Positions 10,377 to 21,334 of a stretch of DNA of 64,000 nt are shown piece after piece; the stretch's first letter is position 1, and every line of letters begins with the position of its first letter. The stretch covers positions 30,597,090 to 30,661,089 of the forward strand of contig NC_058050.1 in assembly GCF_020085105.1 (NCBI RefSeq). The letters run 5' to 3'. A program made the translations under genes and the position numbers. The DNA comes from Siniperca chuatsi (lineage: Eukaryota; Chordata; Actinopteri; Centrarchiformes; Sinipercidae). A model generated the notes under the pieces. The model saw only the letters and a program-made list of their open reading frames with translations, had not been told where the DNA came from and did not search any database.

Positions 10377-12589
10377 GAAAAGAACCCCAAATGCAATACC
10401 GTTTACATAATTTTTTATTTCCAGGACTGTAGCACTTTGGACAGCCATGCCAAAAACAACCAACAAACTATGCTGTGTGTACATTGTCTCATTCACAGAA
10501 TCCGCCAACATCTGACCAAATTGTTCTTCCCCGTGATTGAGGGCATGCCGAATTTCTATCTTGATTTTGAAAGCCTCAAATTCAAGCCACTGTATAGATG
10601 CATTAGAGAAAGATGTTTTGATTGATGTAAGCACCATCATATGTCAATGCCAGTGTGTCAGGGGGTAAGAAGTGTATTTTAAACACAGCCATGCAACTTG
10701 AAGCAAGTGTGGTGTAATCAAAAGGATCCAATTTGGTACACTTGGCAAATGCTTCACAGTACACAGTTCACGCTTAACACAACAACATCATTGATCCCAT
10801 ACACTTGGAGCTCAGCATGGAAATAAAACCCCATGACTCACTGTATTGTACCACTGCATGAAAGTTGTTCTGTCTTTGTCAGACATGTTGTCATATTCAT
10901 AAAAATATGGCTCAGGGTATGGACCTACATAGGTAGCATTCTCTCCATTTTTTCATAAAGAGATCAACGCAATTTTAACCAGAGGCACACCATAATTGGT
11001 TCTCAAAATCAATCGCGCAGACAAAAACAGCTTTGTGTTTGTTATTATGTGTTTGCGTTTCAAAGTCATAAAAGACATGTTTCATGTGACGTTTTTTCTG
11101 GTTGAATGAAACACTGATGTTGTACGTCTAATTTTAACAGCATTTATGTCCCCCTGCATTTTTTCTGTGACTGGCTGAATACAGACAACCACATTCTTCG
11201 CAATATTTTGTCTGATCACACGGCCTAAATTTTTTGTGATGTTTGGATTCTGTCACGTTTTTGTGCCTGTTAAAACAAGACACCGATCTGCAAAGGTGCC
11301 GACAATCTGGACACCTTATATTTTTCAAATCCTGTTGCTTATGATACTCTTCAGGCAGACATACATTGCAAAATATTTGCATTTGTGGTAAGCCGGGCTT
11401 TTGTAACCCTGGTAAAAGGATTTACACACATAGTCACTTCCTAAAAATCAAAAACAAGAATCTTAACACAGGTTTGCTGTTCAAATTTGGACACATCTGC
11501 TAGTGAGACTTTTTAGCTTGAACTAAATCCTGCACCTCCTTGGATTTTTTGCACTTGTTCTTGAATTTCATTTTCAGAAATGTCGGGGTGCATATACCGC
11601 GCTACACATAATGAGAAGCACAAGTTGTCTGTGTTTGGAGGGACATAGAGACATGCTCTTTTCTTCTGAATTATCTGATCATAAGGCAGGCTCCCTAATT
11701 TGCGTCTCACGCCTCCGTGTTTATTTAAGGCCGCTGAAACAACAAATTCAAACCTATTATCTGTTTCAATTCTTTTATGCATTAAATTGTCTATTTCGTT
11801 CAGAAATGTTTTGGCATTGCGGGTATCACCTGCATTTAACATCGTGCATGCGTCTCTGGACATTGATGGACCTCTCAAAACTACATTTACGTTTTGATGA
11901 AAAATCAAGAATGTTAAGTGCTGTTTTAGTACATCTAAGGCTGTTTTCATATTCTTCTTCTTGATACTAGACAAGTTTAAAGGATGCCTAATATCCATAC
12001 CGTTAAACTTCTTTCTCTCTGTGATGTTAAAATTGCGCATCCCACCCGCCTGTCTTATGCATTCAGTTAGTTCAGCGCTGTACTGCTTGCATCGTTTTTG
12101 TGGTATGTTATTACACTCCATTTGAGCTGTTTCAGATTTGGGGTCTGGCTGTTTGTATTGTCTTGTTCTGTGCTACCCCCCATTTGATCTGTTTGTGATT
12201 TAGCGTCTGGTTTGATAAATTCTGAGGTATCTCTTTTCAATATACCCATTTTTTGCAATAGCTCTGAGCAGGGGTCATTTCTACATCCTCATCTAATCTG
12301 TCAATTTCGTTTTCAATATCAGTTAAGTTTTTGAATGTGGGTGATGCTTCATATTCAAGCCATATCTCTTCACTGTCTGAATCTGTATCACTAATATAAT
12401 GACTAATAATATGATTTTATTCTCTATATCTGAAAGCCTCTCAAACTGCGATGATTCGTGATCATAATCACTACCACACTCATCATCACTGATTACAATA
12501 GTGCAACTTTTGATTTGTGTAAGCATTTACGACTCATGATCGAACATTACAATAAGATAAGCGATAACAGACACAACTTGTTTGATCAC

Positions 12590-12990
12590 ACACGATGTTT
12601 ATAGATCCATCTTTTCAAGAATTAGACCACTTTTTGTGTTCATCAGGCCCTATATCCCTTGAAAGATGAGAAATGTCTTTTCTAATTTTATGGCATGTTC
12701 TTGCCTGTTTTAAAGCTATAAGGGCTAGCCTCTTGGAGTTTTTTACTACAGACGCTTTTGTTATTCTACACACCTGCAGCTGTGCCTTGCCACGCCTTAC
12801 CAGCCCTTGGTGTTCTTTTTGTGAATATGTGTAAGTCTTGTTTTGAAGCAGCTGTTTGCCGCTTGGCTTTGAACCAATGGTGTAATGCTTTGTTTCTTAC
12901 TATATGATGATGTCTGTGGTTCATCTGCAACTGTATCTCTGTAGCCTGTAAGTTCTCAGAGACAGAAAGAGCCCTGTACAAAATCTCTTC
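12590..12990 (-). pseudogene. Unidentified Polinton-flank open-frame remnant
   Basis: Upstream of the polymerase on the same strand, a 71-codon frame (12,766-12,981), rich in His, Arg and Lys, is followed by further basic coding-like sequence in other frames down to about 12,600 (for example K-I-R-K-D-I-S-H-L-S-R-D-I-G-P). It could be an additional Polinton gene or the far 5' part of the polymerase unit. I do not recognise a family. Confidence 0.3.
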
Positions 12991-12999
12991 AAAGAAGGC

Positions 13000-13580
13000 G
13001 GAAACAACTTAATGTAAGGACAGAGGTATCAAATGCCAAAAATAGCTAAATACCTATCCACCAATCAGAACAGAGGAACAAACTGCTTTGATGTGTAATC
13101 AGCCAATCAGCTTCAGGTGTGAGTATAACTGACAATGCTCAGTCATTGAGACAGACAGAGAAATCTCTGTCAAAGGACCACTCGAACAAGAACTACCTAC
13201 AGTCAAAACTGTAGGTCGTATCAGTGAAATGAACACACCAACAGCAGCCTTAGGCTTTTCATAGTGGCTACATATGTAATTTGTGTAGATGAAGTAAAAA
13301 AATGTGACCATTAAAGCGATTTTAAAAACTGGCACTCTCTACTTCCCTTCAGAAAATTTGACTCATGGTTAACATGGTATTTAATATGGCAGTTGCTTGA
13401 ATTTTTATCACTGGGGAGCTCACCAAGCCAAATATATGTCTGTTGTATATGTCTATGTTTGATTCCATTGTTACATGTCTGCAACCAGAACCCATTTTCC
13501 TACGTTTTGATCTATAAATTAGGTTATTACTGTAAGTTAATGGACTTCAGACTAACTTGTGTTTGTGTGTCAAACTGCAC
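13000..13580. other. Unassigned DNA at the right edge of the Polinton
   Basis: No terminal inverted repeat, integrase or gene can be recognised here. It may contain the decayed end of the Polinton. Confidence 0.4.
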
Positions 13581-13584
13581 CAAA

Positions 13585-13650
13585 TAGTCTAGACCTGCTC
13601 TATAGGAAAAGTGCAATAACTTATGTTATGAATTAAATTGAATCTAAATC
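13585..13650 (+). repeat. L2-type LINE 3' tail fragment
   Basis: GTCTAGACCTGCTCTATAGG followed by AAAAGTGCAAT and a TAAATTGAAT-like end matches the 3' terminus seen at 34,180-34,268 and 55,855-55,895. Confidence 0.6.
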
Positions 13651-13739
13651 AGCTGTTTCCCCATAGTTGAAAAATGTGGAAGTAGTTAAGTTGCAAGAAA
13701 GCATTAGGCCATATTATTAGGAAACACTCCATAAACTTT

Positions 13740-14400
13740 CATTGTTATACCGATTATACCCAATTATTATTAAATCAATCAAGCCAGATGAAACTAATCA
13801 GTTAGCTAAACTTCAAGCATGCCTTGGTAAATGGATTGTACTTGTGGTTCCTAGAGTCTCTAAAATTAGAATGAGAGCCAGAGCCTTCAGCTATCAAGCT
13901 CCTCTCCTGTGGAATTAGATCTCAGTTTGGGTTCGGGAGGCAGACACATCTCCACATTTAAGAGTAGGCTTAAGATTTTCCTCTTTGATGAAGCTTATAG
14001 TTAGGGCTGGCGAGTCCTGAACCATCCCTTAGTTTTGTTGCTATAGGCTGTTCCTAGACTGTGGGGAGACTTCCCATGATGCAACTCTCTCCCTTTCCAT
14101 CTGTATGCATTTTTATCCCACTAATGCATGTTACTCAACATCTTCTCTCTCCCATAGTTCTGTGCTTTCTCATCTCTCTCCTCACTCCTTCTGTTGCTTC
14201 AGCAGGTATTTCTGCCTCCAGAGCTGCAGAGTCTGGATTTATGATTGCAGGCCTCCTACTGCTCCCATGTTCCTGCTCGACAACCACTACTACAATTACT
14301 ATTAGTCTTGTTACTATTACTATCATTATTATTCCTATCATTATTATTATTATTACTATTATTAATATTACCACTATCATTACATTATTTTAAAATTCGA
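13740..14400 (+). mobile_element. L2 LINE: RT C-terminus and 3' UTR
   Basis: A degraded coding stretch includes R-M-R-A-R-A-F-S-Y-Q-A-P-L-L-W-N near 13,870-13,915, the C-terminal block of fish L2 ORF2. The 3' UTR follows, with TCTGCCTCCAGAGCTGCAGA and an (ATT)n-rich end near 14,285-14,390. The same UTR occurs in reverse at 52,080-52,330. Confidence 0.7.
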
Positions 14401-14439
14401 TGTGGAATTTTTATTGTGCTACTGTATATTCCCCCCCCC

Positions 14440-14570
14440 CAACCTATCCAAAGTAGGTTGAATGCCATCTCTCCTAATCAGACCAGGTCTTCCCCAAAAC
14501 GCCAATTATCTACAAAGCTCACATAATTTGCTGGACACCACCTCGACAGCCAGGAATATATAATATAATG
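14440..14570 (-). mobile_element. L2 LINE ORF1 fragment (opposite orientation)
   Basis: Contains CTCTCCTAATCAGACCAGGT, shared with 38,885 and 54,540, where it encodes the minus-strand esterase-like ORF1 region. It therefore reads opposite to the adjoining L2 piece. Confidence 0.6.
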
Positions 14571-14598
14571 AAATGGTTGATTAGTCAGGAGCCCATGG

Positions 14599-14626
14599 AG
14601 AGGGAGAGAGAGAGAGAGAGAGAGAG
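14599..14626. repeat. (GA)n microsatellite
   Basis: An uninterrupted GA tract. Confidence 0.9.
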
Positions 14627-14727
14627 CCACGCCCACAACACAGACAGACAGAGAGAAACAGACAGAGACAACAGAGATACTCTTAGGTTACGGCACAGGC
14701 CGTAACACTTTCAGCATTCATAATAAA

Positions 14728-15057
14728 TTACTTCATAACATCAAAAACTCTTACATTTAGACCACCCTCTGTAACAGAATTCACCATATCATTTTCCATG
14801 ATGAAATAGTGTTTATTTTTCCAAATAAAACTGTTATGATTTTGATTGATGGATTTTATAAAACGTTCAAGAACTGACAGACAAGGTATACGACAAATGA
14901 GTCTTGAAAGTCCTTCTATTTTAGAAAGCAGTATCCTTCTAAATATGGAAATGTTTCTACAAGAATACTGCAATGGATAAGGCCTTGAGCCTAAAAGCAT
15001 CTGTGCACGCTCATAGCTCATGTGCCATCTGTGGAGGCCCGCGCCACGGTGTCTCAC
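14728..15057 (-). mobile_element. L1/Tx1-type LINE ORF2 C-terminal fragment
   Basis: The 109-codon frame reads S-I-F-R-R-I-L-L-S-K-I-E-G-L-S-R, then I-K-S-I-N-Q then F-I-W-K-N-K-H-Y, then E-G-G-L-N-V. This is the order of the region after the RT domain in fish L1/Tx1 elements. Only this piece remains. Confidence 0.65.
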
Positions 15058-15059
15058 AC

Positions 15060-18034
15060 CGGAATAAACAAAGCATTACCCTTGACAGTTTCCTCACCTT
15101 AGATGTGTCCTCAGTGGCCAAACCCGTGTGTCTGTGCTGGAGACTAGAGAGAAAACAATGTTTTTCAAAGTCTCTCTGTGTTCATCTCTCTATTTTTGCA
15201 GCTTCTACCTGAATCTCTGGTTTGGAGTTTATTTTCACTCCTGTGTTCCTGTTTGCCGTATCAGAGCTGTGTTAACTGAACTTTTCCTGCTGTTGCTGCT
15301 TCATATTTAAAGCTTACCACTGCCGAACCGGCCGGATACTTTTATTATGAAGCAGCTACAGGAAGTGTAATATGTTTGTCACTAGTTAGCAATAAAATCA
15401 ATAAAAACATAGTCAACCAGCTATTCTGCATTATTTGGTCAGTAGATTTAATATTTACATGTGCGAGCTGCACAGTACAACCACAGTGTGATGTGAGCAG
15501 TTGGTGGTTATGAGCCTCGACCACCTCAGTGATGGTAATGATATCCCCAACAAGAGTCTGTCCACCTGAGTGAGTCAGTGACCTCAGCCGGCAGTCTGAA
15601 GTCTGTCCACTTAATTTCTTTACAGCATGAAACAAAATACAACATCCCCAACTCTGTAAACAGCTCAAAAAAGAGATGGAAAACACCTGTCTGCCTAATC
15701 ACACCTGTCAGGGGAGTACAAACTAAAGGGGTCTGACTCCTAATTTGGTACGTATGGACGTAATGCAATATAATCTCTACCCAACAGTGCAGGTGGTCCA
15801 GGGGGGACAGCTGGACTGCACACAACTTTTTACAACTTCATCAGTCCAAATCCCGGATTTCCACTCTGGCTGTTTATCTTCTAATGAAAAGCAAGGTGCT
15901 CATGATTTGGCTGTAACATTTGACAACCACCTTTCTTTTGAAAACCAAGTGGCTGCAGTAGTCCAATGTTGCTTCCTTCAGCTAAATCATAGAATTGTTG
16001 AGCTATAGTGATTATTCAAGTTTCAACTTGTCTATGAATCACCACAGCTGAAAAAAGACCCGTGGCTTGTTGCAGGGTAGGGCACTCCTTATAGTCTTAG
16101 TCACTTGAAAATATGGATTGAGCATTTGTACCTGAAGATGAAATTAGAAGCAAAATCTAAAACTGACATCAGGGTTATAATTCATTACATTGACCAGAAA
16201 CTATCATATCTGGTAAGCAGTCAGTCACCATTAGTCATAACAGAAAATGTGTTCATACAGCAGGTTCGGATGTTTTGTGGCAAATTAATTCAGAAACAGA
16301 GGCAGACATATTGCCATAGCTGAAGGTTCAGTGAACTGCTTTTCATGCCTGTGCTATAGAGACTACCACTGACTTCATTTGCAGGTAAATAATACATGTT
16401 TCAAAACATAAAAATGAGCTTTACAAATGTTTCGTGAGGTAGGAAATGCAGTCAACATGTTTGTCAGGCCTTAAGGTTATAACTGTTAAAGCTCCCTGTG
16501 TAAATTTCCCTATTAAAAAGATACACTGTCTAAATGTAGTGTTTCTCACCAAAACACACTGTGTATATCCTTGAGGCTTAACAAACACAGAGAACATTTC
16601 CTTCACTTGCAAAGACAATATTTCGGAATACTTCTTGAAACCTGCATTGTTTACATCCTTGTTTGCTAGCTAAGTCTGCCTTTTGCTTGAACATTGCTAT
16701 GTTTGTTGGAGCTTTTACAGCCACCAAGAATAGTGTGAAAACCATTGAAGAAACTGTACAAAGAGGCACTTCAAAGATTTTTTAAAGAGATCTAGGGCTA
16801 AGCCAAGGTCAAATTTCTTAAACTGATTTAGAATAGATAGTGTACCACTCACTTCTCTCATTTCCCATTTATATAATGTTTTTCAAATGTATAAATAATT
16901 CTATAATTATTTCTTGTAGATTTGCTTGTATTGTCAATTGTAACAGTTGGGCTGTTCATAGTCATATTTTGGAAAGGGACTCACTCAAACTAATGAAGTT
17001 TGTCAAGGAGCCACAGTGTGTAAGCAGCTAGAATGTGAACACAACCTGCTCTGTCACAGAGTGCGCTTACTGTAATTAGTTGTTGCCCAGTCTCATCCAC
17101 TGCATGGGACAGTTCCCAGAGAAAAGCTTACACCCGGGACACACCGCCTTCCTGAGCAGCGCATGTGCATTGCGGAACCTCTTGCTTTTCATTTTGGCGG
17201 CCATGTTAACAGGTTGGAGCAGCCACACAGCAAATGAAATTTATAATGAAATGCAATGAAACATTCTATTATTGATGGCCATTATCAAAGGCAAACTCAC
17301 TGTAGAAAGATAGGGCTGGCGGTAGCAGCGCCACAGCAGCAACACTGTCTGTGTGGACAACCCAGGTGATACACTATTTCATGCCGAGGCATGCTTACTG
17401 TGGTTAGCTTTAACAAAGCCTTAATTCTCACATATTAAACAAAAACAAAAGACACTTGCAGTATTTAAGTTTACTTTTTGCATTTAATACACTTTGTCAG
17501 TTTTTAGGTTGACAATTATTTATCAAAAACCCAACCAGGGCCGTAGCCAGGATTTAAAAAAATACTAAATGTAGTGGTAAAGTAATTATCAAACGGTCAG
17601 ACAAAGTCACTGTCATGTCACTGCGTATCTGTGAATGGACACATTTCTAGAAAAGAAACTCTGAAGTCCCCACAACAAACAATAGAAAGAACATCATATC
17701 AACATCATGTGAATGAAACAACCGGGAGAGTTAGCTAGTTTGTCAGTGTTGCTGATGACTTCAGCTCCAGTTCTGTCAACAGACTAACAAAATGACCATC
17801 ACAGCAACAAATGCAGTGGGACATTATATCACATGGAAAGGTTGTATTATCTTCTGTAGGTGAATTGCCTAGACGCTGAAGCTATTGAGTTAGTATGCTG
17901 TCTACCTGAAGTCAGTCAGGGTAATTTGGATTTTCTCCAGTTTTTAATTGATTGGTTGTTCAGTCACCTGTTGATGTGTGAATTATGAATTTCTGAGTTT
18001 CTGGAGTAGGTCTGCTAGTTGCTTGTTAGAATTC
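15060..18034. other. Unassigned intergenic DNA (about 3 kb)
   Basis: No gene or RNA can be supported. Short open frames near 15,745-16,008, 16,105-16,323 and 16,840-17,031 include LINE-like words (for example L-A-V-T-F-D-N-H-L-S-F-E-N-Q-V near 15,905-15,955, and a Y-L-V-S-S-Q-S-P-like tract), suggesting a heavily decayed LINE copy. The remainder shows no structure I can name. Confidence 0.45.
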
Positions 18035-18435
18035 TTTCATTTCGGACCGTGTTCCGCACCCACAAAACGCAAGACTCCGGAAGGCGAGGGGAGGCGGACT
18101 CTGCGTTTACATCAGTGATGCTTGGTGCTCAAACGTAGTCACAGTTGATGGACAATGTTTCCCAGTTGTCAAGTTTGCTGACCATATTATCAACACTATC
18201 TTGTTGCTGTTTACATTTCCCCAGATGCAAATTTAAAAAAATATTACTTTCTGGGTTTATATGTGTATAGGTATATATGTATGTAAATAACTATATATAT
18301 TGTTTTATTTATTTTATTTTATTCTATTTTAAATTGAAATATTTGTATATATGTTCTGTGTGTGTAGCATGAAGGGGCGGCAACTTACATTTCATTGTGC
18401 AACCCTGTGTGACAAATAAAAGACCTTGATTCCTT
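18035..18435 (+). mobile_element. Internally deleted LINE (endonuclease start joined to 3' tail)
   Basis: 18,050-18,240 parallels 1,170-1,400 (shared ATGATGCTTGG-type, CTCAAACG and TTTCCCCAGATGCAAATT-like words), the endonuclease region. It then passes directly into an AT-rich 3' UTR ending CATTTCATTGTGCAACCCTG then ACAAATAAAAGACC near 18,425. Most of ORF2 is missing. Confidence 0.55.
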
Positions 18436-18667
18436 GAAAATTACACATTGCCTTTCTTTATACTTAGGCAGGAAGTAAGAAGAATTAGCGTGTATAAAAT
18501 AGTGGCTATGCCCTTCATTATTTCATGTGCTTAGTAAGTGAGGAGGCAGCCTGGGACAGCTTTTCCTGAGTCAAACTTGCACATACAATAGACATAGAGT
18601 TAAATACCAGCAGTTATGTGTATCTAAAAGTCTCAACACAGCTTGTCTGCTCCTTGAATGTCTGTGT

Positions 18668-18673
18668 TTTATT
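18668..18673 (-). terminator. Poly(A) signal of the calhm5-like gene
   Basis: AATAAA on the minus strand, about 38 bases past the stop codon. It is the nearest canonical signal. Confidence 0.5.
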
Positions 18674-18710
18674 CACCAATAAAATGGCACACAGACCACA
18701 TCCTCCTCCT

Positions 18711-19100
18711 CTAGCTCATCTCTATTCCATGCTCTAAGTCCATGACAGGTCTCTTCTCTGGTGTGAAGTCCCTGTCTGTCCTCTCCACGTAACGCTGCAG
18801 GGTGCTGTAGTACTGCTCGCTCCTGGAAAAGGTGTAATGTGCAGAGATCTCCTCCCATGCCTTGTGGTTGGGGAAAGGGAACGGATCAGGGTCCTTGTTC
18901 TCAAAGAAGCTCTGCAGGTTTCTCTCGGCCAGCTTGGTGGCATAGTCCACCGCAAAGGCGTCAAAGCGCTCCTTCTCTTTCTCCACATAGCGTTTCCAGA
19001 ATGTGAGCTGCAGGAAGCTGACTTTGGAGCGACAGTTTGTGAAGCAGGTACCCAGGAAGCCCACGATGGCAGCGATAATGATGATACACCAGCCTAGTAT
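18711..19100 (-). CDS. calhm5: calhm5-like exon 2
   Basis: It starts after a CTACAG acceptor with I-L-G-W-C, the usual residues after the CALHM intron, and encodes 129 residues plus stop. The fourth membrane segment is followed by S-K-V-S-F-L-Q-L-T-F-W-K. Confidence 0.92.
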   Translation of the reverse strand: MLGWCIIIIAAIVGFLGTCFTNCRSKVSFLQLTFWKRYVEKEKERFDAFAVDYATKLAERNLQSFFENKDPDPFPFPNHKAWEEISAHYTFSRSEQYYSTLQRYVERTDRDFTPEKRPVMDLEHGIEMS

Positions 19101-21334
19101 CTGTAGACATGCAGGAATGATATGATACTCACTCAACACTATGAAATCCCACTAGGCAATACATATATTTAAGTACAGTTGATAAGTAGTTTTCCACTCC
19201 CTACACTGGGGGTTCTTGAAGGCTGATGGTAATACTTTCACACTCAAGCTGCAGATAGGCGGTATTGTACAGTTGTTAATTATACTAAGATTTGATAAGA
19301 AAAATCTCTTACTGTTTTACAAAAAGCTGGAAGTTGGAACAGTTGGAACAGTGGAAAGACTAACAAAGACGGTTTTGGTGAGTTTAATTTTGTTTCTGTC
19401 CAGTTTGAATGAAGTGTGTTTTATGATGATCTGCAAGGTAAAATTTCTGTTTTTCTCTATGGAGTCTGGTGCGCCGGAGCGCCCATTTGTTTTGGTCTGA
19501 GATGCTGGTGCTCTAATGCGACATTTAGTGGCAGCGAATGCCGCTTACATCTCCTTTAACTCGAGGTCCACTTACTAGCATTTTCTCTGGAGCTTTTAAC
19601 CCCATCTGTGAGTTTGCAAAGTCAGAGGGAAATCAACTCTATGTATTTACCAACTCACTGTCTCACGATCAACAGGGTAAAAAACACAAGCTTTACCTGG
19701 TAAAGAAGGTGGTAGTTGAATAGGGCAGCTTAGAGGAAAAACACCTGTATATCACTTTCAGACCTGTATTATATTATATCTGTACCAACTGATAACTACA
19801 TAGATAACAATAACAAACTTAATTTGCATGCACAAAATGCAGCTAGAAGTGCTTTATATTAAGTCAAGTGTAAATATTTAAATGATCCAATATCAGCCTC
19901 ATGTATCAGCCAGTATTGCATGTTGGAGTCTGTTTTTACATGATGGGTGGTGGACAGTAGAAAATTGAGGAAATTATGGGTAATAACATGCAACATAATT
20001 CCCCAGCAGTGGTCAGCGTACCAAACCTCCAGACCACCAGGACAACCCAGGAACCAGTGTTTTAGGAGCTTGACTCATACTAAGGACTAAAATTTGGCAT
20101 ATCTTGGCCTCTGCTGCTTAATCTGTCTCTTGTCCCCCAACTCTATGCAAGTGCAATACTAAATCACTGGAGTACCCCTTTGTCTCTTTTACAGACTCCC
20201 AAGAATGCACTGGTTTTGTGACTATGAGTTTTGTGGCATTGAAGCAACATTCAGGTAATTATGTCCTTATGTCCCTCCACTAAACACAGCTGTCCTCCAT
20301 CTGACTCATATCATAGTTCAGACTGAGGTCACATCACCACACATCAGATATAGACTGGATTTAGAAGGACATGTGAAAGCATCCCAAATCAGGACTGGTC
20401 AACATGAGTATATCTGTTCGCACTTGTAGCTTAAAGGGCTACTACAACAATTAGTTAAATAAGTTGAGGGGACAGATTAAAAAAAGAATGACAACTGAAG
20501 CATCAGAGGCCGACATATCCTGACTTTTAGTCCCTAGTATGATTGAAACCCGAAAAAGACCAGATGCTACATTTCCCACAATGCAACTGGATAGCATTGA
20601 GATTATGACATCACTATGACATCATCAGGGTTATTTTCTAAGAGTTGACAAAGCTCCTCCAGATCCACAGAAGGCATTATACAACTGCTTTCACGGGATT
20701 AGTTGGACTCCCTATGAGTAGTCTAATCTTCTGTTTTAGCTGGACTGCAGATCTCTAAATACTCACAGAGACCCAGGTGTGTGTCTCTTACCTGTGACTG
20801 GGCCCTGAACATTAGTAGCAGCTCCATGCGCTCATCACTGGATAGTCTGGACCGCTCACAGGGCACTCGGGCCAGCTCCTCCCGACACTTCAAGGTCTTG
20901 TTTTTACAGAAAAGATCCACCACCATGTTATCATCGAGACCACTGACGGCACACTCATAAAAGGTGCCGTTAAGCAGAGCCACAGAGAGCCACATTATAG
21001 GAGCCACACAAGCCCCAGTGAAGATGCTCATGAACACCCTTAGGCAGCTGGAGCAATTCCCACGGGGGCAAAGCTTCATGGGATTGAGGCAGCAGCCAGT
21101 GTAGACCCTCCACAACCTGGTGCTGAAGAACAGCCCAAAGACCAGCAGCACTGCAGCCGGGCCCAGCAGGAAAGTCAGCCCGTAGACGAAGTTCTGGTCG
21201 TGGTTACACGGGCACTGAAAGGAGACCATGGAGAAGACTCGCTCCCCGCCTAAAGTCAGGAGAGCCATGAAACTGTAGCCAATGGTTGCTTTCTGGTTCA
21301 TGAAGAAATGCAGGACAGTCTGGAAGTTATCCAT
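18711..21334 (-). CDS. calhm5: Calcium homeostasis modulator 5-like channel subunit, two exons
   Basis: The two exons join to a 310-residue protein (human CALHM5 is about 309). CALHM proteins form large-pore, Ca2+- and voltage-influenced plasma-membrane channels. Exon 1 gives the N-terminal helix and the first three membrane segments (about residues 15-37, 49-70 and 100-121), the paired cysteines C41-P-C43 and the extracellular C128 and C159 that form the conserved disulphides, and an N-glycosylation site at N122-G-T. Exon 2 gives the fourth segment and the cytoplasmic helices. The beginning M-D-N-F-Q, the P-R-G-N block and the F-F-E-N-K-x-P-D-P-F-P segment favour CALHM5 over CALHM4 or 6. The ion selectivity of this subunit is not known from sequence. 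It lies in tandem with the calhm6-like gene, same strand. Confidence 0.9.
19101..20791 (-). other. calhm5: calhm5-like intron
   Basis: About 1.7 kb, GT..AG. I see no nested gene; an open plus-strand frame at 19,216-19,500 has no recognisable features. Confidence 0.8.
20792..21334 (-). CDS. calhm5: calhm5-like exon 1
   Basis: 181 codons from the ATG at 21,334. It ends after A-Q-S-Q with a CAG|GTAAGA donor, phase 0. The reading frame continues briefly past the donor into the intron, which is not coding. Confidence 0.92.

Larger units (their letters stand above)
7935..12526 (-). pseudogene. Polinton protein-primed DNA polymerase B, fragmented and interrupted
   Basis: Read on the minus strand from 12,526 down, consecutive frames give one polymerase. 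An acidic N-terminus (12,323-12,526, continuing in a shifted frame) is followed by an N-terminal region with L-Y-V-P-P-N-T-D-N-L-C-F-S-L-C (11,513-12,121). A Cys/His-rich segment (11,134-11,382) and an exonuclease I motif Y-D-F-E-T near 11,060 come next, then I-R-H-A-L-N-H-G-E (about 10,530). The catalytic palm (8,431-8,892) starts F-G-G-R-T-N-T-Y and contains a degenerate motif A, Y-D-T-I-T-L-F-Y-P. The C-terminal part lies at 8,090-8,479 and beyond to about 7,935. Frameshifts occur near 12,250, 8,460 and 8,090. The last joins F-T-Y-A to a late block and skips the D-T-D motif C. A gypsy-type element interrupts it at about 9,003-10,376. Confidence 0.8.
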
